64,000 nucleotides of DNA from Trichomonas vaginalis G3 (lineage: Eukaryota; Parabasalia; Trichomonadida; Trichomonadidae), in NCBI RefSeq assembly GCF_026262505.1, contig NC_067203.1:9796001-9860000 (forward strand), written 5' to 3'. Positions within the stretch are counted from its first letter, which is position 1, and the number at the start of each line of letters is the position of its first letter. The notes beneath the pieces are model-generated. The model saw nothing but the letters and a program-made list of their open reading frames with translations. It was not told the DNA's origin and made no database searches. The position numbers and the translations under genes were made by a program. Below, in pieces: positions 1-8,090 of the stretch.

Positions 1-1184
1 CTTAATTCATATGGACAGTTTGTTTTCTTTACAATGATTTGCTTAAATTGAGAAGAAGAACCCAGCATTGATTTTATTTTCCATTTTGCAGTGTTTAAAT
101 CACGAAGAATTAAATTTAAATCAAACTTTCCCGAATTAAAACCTATGATATTCACTTTATTGAATTCCTCATCTAGAAGTTCTTTAAATGCTTCCTTCTG
201 TTTTTCATTTAATGTATGGGACAAAGTCCCCGCCGTTTGGTCCGTTTGCGGCTTCATTAATTCTTCATATTGTTCAATATTTGATTTAGCAACTAATGAA
301 CAGGTTGAAAATAAAAATTCAATCCAATCAGAGATGAACGAATCACTTGATGTTAAGCAAAAATTCCTCGTAAATGTTTTATCACGGTCTACGACCTCGC
401 CGCTTCGGTCTGAAAGACCTTCAGGACTCAAAGAGTCCGTTTGCGGCTTTATTTTGACAGTTGATGATACCATAAATGGTTTTAAGTAAGCGTTCAAAGT
501 TGCACATTCAGAAAGTTGAAGTTCTTCTTTAGTCTCTAATGTTTCGAAGTCAAAAGTAATATAATATCTTGTTGGTTTATAATATTCCTGCAAATTGTGA
601 GCTAATAGCCATTGATATATCTTCTGTTTCGTGATATGTGGTGCATATGGTTGTTGTGTGTTTTGCAATTGAACGTCTTGAATTAATCTTCCATTATTTT
701 CTTTACATTTCTCACAATGTTTTAAAAATCTTCTTTGGTTTTTCCTTTCTGGGTCATCACGGATAGAATATACTTCTTCTTTGCAAAAGGGGCAAACTTT
801 ATATCCTGTGAGTGCTTCAACGTCTGTAATTCTGTCAGCGTGAAGTTTTCCACATGGACTCTGTGTTAATAAAATATTTACTGTTTCAAATTCTGGATCT
901 ATCATTATTGATTCCACTAATGGAAAGTCTACCTTATTTATGTCTACGTCTTCTGGTTGAGGGTCACAATAATAAAAATCAATATTAACGTTTAACATTC
1001 TTGCTAACCTCTCACTTTCTGATGAAATGTCAAATCCTTCATATGCATCTATGGCTTCATTTAAATAACTTCTACGAGTTTTAGGATTAACACCATCAGG
1101 AATGTTATAGAAGCGTTTAAATAACCTTCTACCTTCGGCTCTTATTTGATTATCATTCATTTTAGCTGTTCCGTTTTTGTTCAT
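1..1184 (-). CDS. Maverick/Polinton DNA polymerase B, N-terminal part (cut by window edge)
   Basis: An open frame of 394 codons runs from an ATG at 1184 to the window edge with no stop; I checked it line by line. It has a Cys pair 'CPFC' followed by 'HCEKC' near residues 132-165, which looks like a zinc finger. Next comes an exonuclease I motif 'TFDFETLE' near residue 210 and an exonuclease II-like motif 'IIGFNSGKFDLNLI' near residue 350. This order is that of the protein-primed family B polymerases (DNA_pol_B_2) carried by Mavericks, Polintons and related viruses; the palm and thumb would lie outside the window. The two minus-strand genes upstream fit one element. Two GC-rich segments (218-254 and 386-449) interrupt the AT-rich frame without breaking it. 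No host-type TCAYTW initiator is seen at the ATG. Confidence 0.85.
   Translation of the reverse strand, partial: MNKNGTAKMNDNQIRAEGRRLFKRFYNIPDGVNPKTRRSYLNEAIDAYEGFDISSESERLARMLNVNIDFYYCDPQPEDVDINKVDFPLVESIMIDPEFETVNILLTQSPCGKLHADRITDVEALTGYKVCPFCKEEVYSIRDDPERKNQRRFLKHCEKCKENNGRLIQDVQLQNTQQPYAPHITKQKIYQWLLAHNLQEYYKPTRYYITFDFETLETKEELQLSECATLNAYLKPFMVSSTVKIKPQTDSLSPEGLSDRSGEVVDRDKTFTRNFCLTSSDSFISDWIEFLFSTCSLVAKSNIEQYEELMKPQTDQTAGTLSHTLNEKQKEAFKELLDEEFNKVNIIGFNSGKFDLNLILRDLNTAKWKIKSMLGSSSQFKQIIVKKTNCPYEL
218..254 (-). repeat. GC-rich in-frame hairpin insert, short copy
   Basis: This segment contains the perfect hairpin GGGAC-aaa-GTCCC (218-230) and ends with the 15-mer gtccgtttgcggctt (240-254), which recurs at 435-449. 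It is far richer in GC than the surrounding coding sequence and encodes 'KPQTDQTAGTLSH' in the polymerase frame. Confidence 0.7.
386..449 (-). repeat. GC-rich in-frame hairpin insert, long copy
   Basis: Three short hairpins are stacked here: GGTC-tac-GACC (386-396), GGTCT-gaa-AGACC (407-419) and GGACTC-aaa-GAGTCC (424-438). They are followed by the same 15-mer gtccgtttgcggctt (435-449) as the copy at 240-254. It adds about 21 residues starting 'KPQTDSLSPEG' to the polymerase without breaking the frame. Confidence 0.75.
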
Positions 1185-1247
1185 TTATGTAAGAATAAAA
1201 AATTAAAAAATAAATAAAAATAAAGTTTATTTTTTTAAAGTCCAGGG

Positions 1248-2360
1248 CTAAAGTCCATAAAATGAATTAAGAACACATAAATTTTTATCATCTGCGACGT
1301 GACGAATACATTTTAATTTACTCAAGAATGCGTACCCTGATACATTAAATCTAATTCCTGTCTTATTTAATTTCACAACTTTGAAAAGGAATGTATGAAT
1401 AGCTATAAAATGATGAGATGATGTTTTATGGGTTGCTTCCATTTTTTCTGAAATAAATGAATAAATATAATGTTTATAAGTTTTCATATCTTTTATATTC
1501 TTAATAACGAATGGTATAGACCTTTCAACTTCGTCTTCCTTCGGTGCTGTTCTTTCATATGAAACATTATTAGTATCTTCAATAATGAAACCACAATCGC
1601 ATAAAATTTTATATGTACCAATTGTTTCTTTTGATATTTTATCTAACAAATCAAAAACTTTATCAACACCTGTACATTTATTTAAATAATAATTTGTGTA
1701 AATATCATGGTCTTCTTTCTTAATCGTATTTGTTGCATATGTTACATTTTTCAGTGCTTTTTTGAATTTTTCAGAATCAAGAGGAGGTGAAAGTAATATA
1801 CATGGATAATCTCCATCGTCAATAAATTGTAACTTATGTTTATGAATAAATTTTGTGCCTTCTTCTGAAAGTGTTTCATCTATTTCACCATCTAATAAAT
1901 TTTTAGTAGATTCCAAAAAGTAATTTTTATATCTTTCTTCATGAGATTTTTGAACTTCTGATTCTGAAGCTGGGATATTCATTAAACCCTCTACTTCATT
2001 CTCATTATATTTTTCAACTTCTCTTAATTCCTTAATTTTTTCATCTATTTCATCTCTTATTTTTTCCAGTCTTTCAATTTCATCATATTCATCATCTTTA
2101 ATCCGTTCTTCATAATATTCAGGGAAAACATCAGGTTCTTTAGGTTTTTCTTCTTCAGATGTGGGATATAAGAAATTTATAACATCATCTTTATTCATTT
2201 TTCCATCATAATCTAAATCATTTAATAACTCCGCGAATTTTTGACAATTTCTTAAATAATATTTATTAACTTCATAACTCGCCTCCTCTAATATATCCTT
2301 TATTTCCTCGTTTGTGAATCCCAATTTTTTAACGTCGTTAGTCTTGACACTCATTTTCAT
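1248..2360 (-). CDS. Unknown 370-residue Maverick-associated protein
   Basis: I do not recognise a family. The N-terminal 70 residues are helical with an EF-hand-like 'DLDYDGKMNKDDV' stretch near residue 50, then an acidic, probably coiled-coil section (about 70-130). The C-terminal half has mixed composition with a 'CDCGF' pair and several His residues. It starts 63 bp upstream of the polymerase gene on the same strand, so the two may belong to one element. An AT-only 17-mer (2367-2383) directly upstream recurs before the next gene at 3036-3052. Both ATGs at 2360 and 2354 are usable. Coding status rests on length and context. Confidence 0.7.
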   Translation of the reverse strand: MKMSVKTNDVKKLGFTNEEIKDILEEASYEVNKYYLRNCQKFAELLNDLDYDGKMNKDDVINFLYPTSEEEKPKEPDVFPEYYEERIKDDEYDEIERLEKIRDEIDEKIKELREVEKYNENEVEGLMNIPASESEVQKSHEERYKNYFLESTKNLLDGEIDETLSEEGTKFIHKHKLQFIDDGDYPCILLSPPLDSEKFKKALKNVTYATNTIKKEDHDIYTNYYLNKCTGVDKVFDLLDKISKETIGTYKILCDCGFIIEDTNNVSYERTAPKEDEVERSIPFVIKNIKDMKTYKHYIYSFISEKMEATHKTSSHHFIAIHTFLFKVVKLNKTGIRFNVSGYAFLSKLKCIRHVADDKNLCVLNSFYGL

Positions 2361-2366
2361 ACGAAT

Positions 2367-2383
2367 TAAAAAAATAAATTATT
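2367..2383 (-). promoter_or_regulatory. AT-only 17-mer upstream of the 1248-2360 gene
   Basis: The minus strand reads AATAATTTATTTTTTTA, ending 7 bases before the ATG. The identical 17-mer lies at 3036-3052 upstream of the next minus-strand gene. Low complexity makes chance possible; a promoter role is inference. Confidence 0.3.
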
Positions 2384-2424
2384 CAAAAAATGTAAGACAT
2401 GAATTTTTAAAGTTTATTTTTCAT

Positions 2425-3009
2425 TCATGAATGATAATTATATCTGATTTCTTTTACTCTCTCATACATACTAGATTTGAAGAATTCGGAACTTTTACCA
2501 TAATCTCCTAAATGTTTTCTTATCCCTAACGTGTGCCAGTTATTATATGAAACTGATAAACTTTATCTTTATCTTTACACCTTTCATCACTTCCAATATA
2601 TTTATATCTCAGTTTTGATTTAGCATTTTCATATTCATTAGCGTTTAATAATTCACAGTCTTCCTTTTTAAATATGTTTAAGATATTCAGGATTTAATAC
2701 TCTACGTTTATATGCTCCTAACTTAGTTCTAAAGGTTTTTCTACAAAATTTAGGAATTCCATCCTCTTGAATGTCATCAATGATTTCCATTTCATTATTT
2801 TCAATTTCTTCTTCTCGTTTATGAGGTCTTTGATTATGACTCCATTGATTCCATGAAATTAAATATTCTTTATCATTATATTTATACCTCATTAGCTTAT
2901 TTTGGCTTTCATATTCATTTAATAATTCACAATCTTCATTTTTAAATTGAAGTTTAACCCATTCAGGATTTAAACAATGTTTAATTAATCGCGGAATATC
3001 TGACATCAT
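2425..3009 (-). pseudogene. Frameshifted small gene with a duplicated domain, Maverick region
   Basis: The intact first part (2668-3009) encodes 113 residues with the string 'NPEWVKLQFKNEDCELL' followed by 'RYKYNDKEYLISWNQWSH'. Downstream the same pattern resumes in other frames: 'NPEYLKH', then 'FKKEDCELLN' with 'LRYKYIGS' after a one-base shift near 2668, then 'SYNNWHTLGIRKHLGD' after a second shift near 2545, ending at a TGA at 2425-2427. So the original gene probably held two copies of a W-rich domain and the second copy is broken by two indels. Family unknown. An alternative is that the 113-residue protein is functional and only the tail is dead. Confidence 0.6.
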
Positions 3010-3035
3010 CTATATATAGCTTCTTTTATAAAAGA

Positions 3036-3052
3036 TAAAAAAATAAATTATT
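3036..3052 (-). promoter_or_regulatory. AT-only 17-mer upstream of the 2425-3009 gene
   Basis: Same sequence as at 2367-2383, 26 bases before the ATG. A tatatatag motif (about 3011-3019) near this ATG also recurs around 3112-3120. Confidence 0.3.
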
Positions 3053-3326
3053 TTAAAATTAATGTTAATTTTTTTAATGTGTTTATAAATAAATATATTT
3101 TAATGCATCGTCTATATATAGATGTAACAAAAAAAGTCACACAACCCGCACTCATATACTACTTTTAAAATATCTAATAATTAATAAAGATTTTCTTAAT
3201 AAATAGATTGATTCTTATGAGTTCTTATATTGTATCGGTTAAAAACAAAAGTATTGAGAGAATAACGACTTTTTTCTGACAAAGAAAAAAAAAATTCCGA
3301 GAAAGATTTACATGTTAAAATATCCA

Positions 3327-3335
3327 TCATTTATT
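3327..3335 (+). promoter_or_regulatory. Initiator (Inr) TCATTTATT for the ubiquitin-like fusion gene
   Basis: TCATTTATT fits the trichomonad initiator TCAYTW and ends 5 bases before the ATG at 3341. The inverted paralogue has the same motif (15228-15236). The preceding 60 bases are also similar between the two genes, including 'aacgactttttt' and a poly-A stretch. Confidence 0.7.
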
Positions 3336-3340
3336 GAATC

Positions 3341-4123
3341 ATGATTTCAATCACTGTTGAGCTAAATCAATGCAAGAAAATAATTGCAATTGATCCTAAT
3401 ATAAGCTCAACAGAATTACTTAACAAGATTGCAGCAGAATTTAGAGTATGCAAAGATGATATCAAAGTAACATATGGTACAAAGCAAATTCATTGTGGTC
3501 GTCCTTTATCAGATTACAATATACAAGATGACTGTGTGATCAATATACGTCTGAGGTGCCTCGGAGGAAAACCTGTCATTTATTTATATCCAAAAGAAGA
3601 GATTGATGTGAAAGTAAATATTAAAGTCAATGATGGTGTTTTCTCTTTTGTTTATCCATCATTCGACGAAGGAAGTACATGGAACGTCAAAGCTTCACCA
3701 ACAGGCGAAATCAATCACAGAGGAAAGAAATTGAGATATCTCTTCTGGGAAACACTCTTTTACCCTAATCTTCAGATGGACAAGGGATTTGTGATCAAAG
3801 GAAAAGATAGTGTTGAGTTCTTCGAAGAGAAATTAAAGTTTATGAATCTCAACGATTCTGAGATATGTGACTTCGTCACTTATTGGTGTCCAAAACTCGC
3901 TGCTTACAACTACCTGAAAATATACTTCCAGTTAGAAAACTTTGATGAGATGTGTCCATTATGTGTCGATCCTAAACCCGATAATATAAATAGAGTTTTC
4001 TTCGCTGCTCTACCTCTACAAACTCCTTGTGATGTTGAACCACAAGATCTTCCAAGATTCAAACGTGATGGCTTTACAGTCATTGAATGGGGTGGAACAA
4101 TTGTTTCGCAATTAAATTCGTAA
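3341..4123 (+). CDS. Ubiquitin-like module fused to a KPVIYLYP domain
   Basis: Residues 1-76 align without gaps to ubiquitin: same length, the block 'GRPLSDYNIQ' matching ubiquitin positions 53-62, Lys48 kept, and a 'LRCLGG' end at 75-76. Ile44 is Thr, Lys63 is Asp and Lys11 is Cys, so the usual hydrophobic patch and Lys63 chain site are altered. From residue 77 a 184-residue domain begins 'KPVIYLYPKEEIDVKV', with a 'LFWET' motif near 130 and a 'WCPKL' stretch; I recall similar KPVIYLYP proteins in bacteria but cannot name the family. The Gly-Gly junction suggests cleavage by a deubiquitinase, as in ubiquitin-ribosomal fusions; this is inference. The KPVIYLYP part is virtually identical at DNA level to the inverted copy at 14070-14624. 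Confidence 0.85.
   Translation: MISITVELNQCKKIIAIDPNISSTELLNKIAAEFRVCKDDIKVTYGTKQIHCGRPLSDYNIQDDCVINIRLRCLGGKPVIYLYPKEEIDVKVNIKVNDGVFSFVYPSFDEGSTWNVKASPTGEINHRGKKLRYLFWETLFYPNLQMDKGFVIKGKDSVEFFEEKLKFMNLNDSEICDFVTYWCPKLAAYNYLKIYFQLENFDEMCPLCVDPKPDNINRVFFAALPLQTPCDVEPQDLPRFKRDGFTVIEWGGTIVSQLNS
3562..4116 (+). repeat. Near-identical 555-bp inverted repeat, arm 1
   Basis: This block runs from the Gly-Gly codons to just before the stop codon and matches the reverse complement of 14070-14624 with a single difference found by eye (ggggtgg against ggggcgg). Similarity falls sharply at both edges, upstream at the ubiquitin-like module and downstream in the 3' flank. Confidence 0.9.
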
Positions 4124-4560
4124 ATTCAATATGATATTTTATATTCACAAATGACAGACATTTTAAATCCACATCAATCATTGATTACTAAAATTAAATC
4201 TCTAAACATTCAAATTGAACTTTTTTTCATTTTTATACTGGATTTTCTTATATTCTACAGATGTGATATGAATTATACAGCTAAAAATCGAATGATTTAT
4301 TAAATTAATTAATAAATTCTTAATTTTGGTAAAAGAATTTCATATTTATGTGTTATCTTTGGTTGAACATTAAAATATTGTAAGTAATTAAGCGAATTTT
4401 AGAACATACGAATTTTTATTTATATTATTATAATGAATCAAAAATAATGACATAGGATAATGATGTTTTTGCGCAGATAGGCAGATGTAGGTTGAAAGAA
4501 CTATTGAAAACTAGTAAATTGAATATTCTGATAATTATTAACTAAATTTGTATTAAAAAG
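4124..4560. other. Intergenic, AT-rich
   Basis: The 3' ends of two convergent genes face each other here. I see no RNA gene or repeat. Confidence 0.6.
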
Positions 4561-5256
4561 TTACTCCATGGAGTCTGCAAGTTCTCTTAGACTGTTTTTA
4601 GCTTGGTTTTCATCTGCATCATCTTCTTCACTTAATTCCGGAAGTGCCTTTAATTCATCTTCTGGAATTCCAAGATTTTCTGATGTATTTTTGGCTTCTG
4701 TATCGTTGTTATCTGAAGGCTTTGATTCTTCTGGAGTTTCTGGAGTTGGATTCTGTTCTGTAGTTTCTTGTTTAGTTTCTTCTGATTTAGCGCCTTCCCC
4801 TTCTTTATTTTCTTCTTCAACATCTCCTTCTTCTTCGTTTTCGGACTCTTCGGCTTTATCTTGAGTTGTTTCAGTATTTGATTCTTTATTTTCTTCATCC
4901 TTCTCGTCTTCGTGGTAAGCAAAATCGAATTTTGGTGGAGGTGTTGCTATATATGAGTTTAATTGCTCTCTATACACTTCAAGTTGTGGTTTATAACTGA
5001 CCATAAATTGAACAAGTCTTGCTTGCTTTTCTTGATCTAAATCTGGTTGTTGGAATCCTTCTAGAATGAAGTTATCGATTTCAGTTACGTATTTCTCTGT
5101 ATCTTGATAAGTTTTTTTGGCTTTTTCTTCGTAATTATATGAACGGACTTCAATATCAACTATAGCTTTCTGAATGCTAACAAGAATATCTTGGAAATTC
5201 TTGGCAAACTCCTCCATTCTAGTCCAAATCGACATCAGAAAAATAAAAAGTGGCAT
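4561..5256 (-). CDS. Unknown helical protein with long acidic C-terminal tail
   Basis: The N-terminal half is amphipathic and probably coiled coil ('FAKNFQDILVSIQKAIVDIE' onward). After a 'TPPPKFDFAYHEDE' linker the C-terminal half is a low-complexity Glu/Asn/Thr tail with many acidic residues, ending 'NSLRELADSME'. I give the first ATG (5256); the internal ATG at 5217, giving 'MEEFAKNFQ', is a better start because the intervening residues are hydrophobic and unlike the rest. Acidic tails of this kind occur in chaperones and nucleosome-binding proteins, but no family is recognisable. Confidence 0.7.
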   Translation of the reverse strand: MPLFIFLMSIWTRMEEFAKNFQDILVSIQKAIVDIEVRSYNYEEKAKKTYQDTEKYVTEIDNFILEGFQQPDLDQEKQARLVQFMVSYKPQLEVYREQLNSYIATPPPKFDFAYHEDEKDEENKESNTETTQDKAEESENEEEGDVEEENKEGEGAKSEETKQETTEQNPTPETPEESKPSDNNDTEAKNTSENLGIPEDELKALPELSEEDDADENQAKNSLRELADSME

Positions 5257-5709
5257 ATGTGGTAAAATTACATAATATATTGCCAATGATGAAATCGAAA
5301 TAACATAAGTGAGAAACGCTGTTTGTTTGACTCAGAAGTCTTTTCGAAGGAAATTGAATGGGATGATATTGAAATTCGCTTTTGATTTGGTAAAAAGAAC
5401 GCGAAGATATATTCTCAAATACGAAAGCTACAAACAGAAGAATCTTTTATTTTAAATAGTAATTTTTTTTTGGAATTTTAACTTATCTCATCACTGAATA
5501 AAAGAATGAGATGATGCATTTGCAATGTAATTAAGTGATATGTGATATATTGACATCTGGTGATGATTAAAAGGATAATTATAAAATGATGAAAATATCT
5601 TATTGTTTCATGACTTTAAAAGCCTGAAATTAAAAGTGTCTTACAATGGTTGGTATTTTCTGCAAATTCTTAATAAGTTTTGCAATAATTTGATTTTGAT
5701 GTAAAATTC
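5257..5709. other. Intergenic
   Basis: It holds the upstream region of the 4561-5256 gene and the 3' flank of the 5710-7107 gene. A TCACTTA initiator-like site on the minus strand lies near 5306. No other structure seen. Confidence 0.5.
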
Positions 5710-7107
5710 TCACGCAGATTGTGGCTCAACTGGGAAATATGTTTCCATTATAACAGCTGCTTTATCTGAGATCTCTTCATTTCCTTCTTCTATTGACTTT
5801 TCCAAAAAATCAAAAATTTCATGGGAAACTACGTCAAGCATATTAATGGATTGATATTTTGAGAGTAGGTTGTCTAATAAATTAATGATAATCATATGGA
5901 GTTGCGGTGATGTATTAAAAGCAACGTCAAAACAAATTGAGAGAAGATCTGGCGATGCTATTGCACCAAATAATATGGGATCTATCTTCGACCATAACGA
6001 AACTTGGAGAAATGTTGCGGAAATTTTGGTTTTTAAATCACATTTTTCGTTTGCAAGTTCTAGGATCTCTGTAACTATAGTAGGATTGATTTCATCAGGA
6101 ACATTATCTAATATATATAGAATATTTCCACAAAGAGTCAGAATTTCACTTGGATTTTTATTTGAATTAATTTCCGCTTTTGCTTTCTCAAGAAACTCAT
6201 TAACATTTATGTTATTGCAAAATTCAAGGATATTTGGGATCAAATCCTTATTAATTTCTCCATACAAAGTAAATTCACTCAAAACATTGATTGCATTGAT
6301 ATCTTCATTCTGTATTGCTGCATCTACTAATAATTTAATAAGATTTGGCTCTACAAATAACTCACTTAAATTGATTTTTAATGTAAGTGCTCTAAATATT
6401 AATTCTGTAAGTCCTTCCTGTAAAAACTGATTCTCAACATCAATCCACTTCTTAATAAAGAGTATGAAGCCTTCATGTGATAGTGGATCTATCAAAATTT
6501 GTTCAAAACATATAAAAACAGCATTTGCTAAGCTTTCTAGATAAGTTACGCTTGCTTGATCAATAGTAATATTACTTAACTCTTCAAAAACGTTCTGTAA
6601 AGAATGAAATAGGCCTATTGAAATTAAATCTGTAGAAATAGAAGTGTTATGTATCATATTATTAGTAAATATCGTTATAATCTTCGTTTTGTTAATAAAT
6701 ATTGATGTGTTGTCTAAGCATTTTTGGGAATCTAAGTATTCTATCATAAATCGATCGATACCTATTTCTTCCATCATTTGAAAAGGAAATTCCATTAGTT
6801 TTGACAATGTTTCGAGTAAGTAGATGAGTGAATCAATCATTATGGAATCAGAAAATTTCATGAAAATTTTGAAGAAAGTTAATGGTATTTCATATCTTTG
6901 TATATCAATCTCTGTAATGATTTTGGCATGTTTTAATTGGATATTTAATTGAATGATTTGGTTTTCGATACATTTAAAGGTATCTTGATCAATTTCGTTA
7001 GCATCAATAGAACTTAGTAAAAAACTCATTGAATTTTCATTAAAGATTACTTGTTTTTCTGTTTCTCCTGTAGTTTCCTCTTTATGAATATTCTTGAAGG
7101 AATCCAT
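5710..7107 (-). CDS. Helical-repeat (ARM/HEAT-like) protein, function unknown
   Basis: 465 residues of continuous amphipathic helices with many Ile, Leu and Asn, such as 'LIYLLETLSKLMEF' and 'LANAVFICFEQILIDP', ending 'MLDVVSHEIFDFLEKSIEEG'. This is the pattern of armadillo/HEAT solenoids that are common in trichomonads. The frame is open 15 codons further upstream, but I place the start at the ATG at 7107 because an initiator TCATTAAA lies about 16 bases before it. No catalytic motif is visible. An importin or adaptor role would be a guess. Confidence 0.75.
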   Translation of the reverse strand: MDSFKNIHKEETTGETEKQVIFNENSMSFLLSSIDANEIDQDTFKCIENQIIQLNIQLKHAKIITEIDIQRYEIPLTFFKIFMKFSDSIMIDSLIYLLETLSKLMEFPFQMMEEIGIDRFMIEYLDSQKCLDNTSIFINKTKIITIFTNNMIHNTSISTDLISIGLFHSLQNVFEELSNITIDQASVTYLESLANAVFICFEQILIDPLSHEGFILFIKKWIDVENQFLQEGLTELIFRALTLKINLSELFVEPNLIKLLVDAAIQNEDINAINVLSEFTLYGEINKDLIPNILEFCNNINVNEFLEKAKAEINSNKNPSEILTLCGNILYILDNVPDEINPTIVTEILELANEKCDLKTKISATFLQVSLWSKIDPILFGAIASPDLLSICFDVAFNTSPQLHMIIINLLDNLLSKYQSINMLDVVSHEIFDFLEKSIEEGNEEISDKAAVIMETYFPVEPQSA

Positions 7108-8090
7108 TGATGAAACTACAAAATTTAATGAGCCAAAATGGAAACGTGTCATAAGACAAAGAATAAAAATTAAAGTTTGATCAGTAGCTATGCCTGGACT
7201 CGATAAATTTAAGACAAATTTAACAATGAATGATAAATTGATTAATTGACAACAAAATTGGGATGGAAATGTTATTTAGTTTAATAGATGCTTATTAAAA
7301 TTCCGAATCAAGCAAAATAAAATTCAAAGTTAGAAAAAAAGCAAGTTTTTTGGTTTTTTACAACTAAATATTATAGATTGTATAAAATAGAATAAAATAC
7401 ATTTTTCATTTTTTTCCAAATTTTTTTCAAAATCCTAAAAATGATTATTAATTTATATTTTTTCATAATATTTTTATAAAATTAAAAAAAATTTGGAATA
7501 TTTAAGTTGTTCAAATCAGAATCTTAAGGATTCATATGGAATTATCATTAGAGGAGAGCCATTAAAAACTAAAAATCAATATAATTTGCAAATTTTTAGA
7601 GTAAATTAGGCAGTATCCAAAAATTCATTATGGAAACATATCTCAAATCTTTACATGCTTACTAATTATTATATGCATGGTCCTTCAATCAAGAAATATT
7701 TCCATCATTTGACTTTAATTCATGGATTTATTCGAAGACTAACGGATATTTATTTTTACTTCAAAGAAAAATGTATACTATCAAGTTTTAATTGATCAAT
7801 TTCAAACAAAAGGGTTTTCCTATCGATTTATCATTGGAAAAGACATATGTTATCTTGCATCGAAAGATTACATACAATTGGGTAGGTATAACTGTTACTA
7901 GAAATTTGTTCAAATAGCATTGAAGTGTAAGATCAATTTTCGAGACACTTTAAAATTCAATTCCAAGCAATGATAACTACTATTTATTCTCGCAAACATA
8001 TTTCTCAATCATTTTGAGCAGCCGATATTTGATGAAAATCATAAAATCTGTTTTGGAATTGTAAACCACTTTACAATAATACGATAAAAA
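7108..8090. other. Divergent intergenic region
   Basis: It separates two divergent genes. The sequence is AT-rich with no long frame, tRNA or inverted repeat that I can see. A CCACTTTA close to the 8091 ATG is one base off the initiator consensus. Confidence 0.5.
7124..7131 (-). promoter_or_regulatory. Initiator TCATTAAA deciding the start at 7107
   Basis: The minus strand reads TCATTAAA, matching TCAYTW, 16 bases upstream of the ATG. It lies inside the upstream extension of the open frame, so the longer start would not be transcribed. Confidence 0.55.

Noticed and set aside
91-489. Plus-strand 132-residue frame
   Set aside because: Antisense to the polymerase B frame, which has clear exonuclease motifs; composition is not protein-like.
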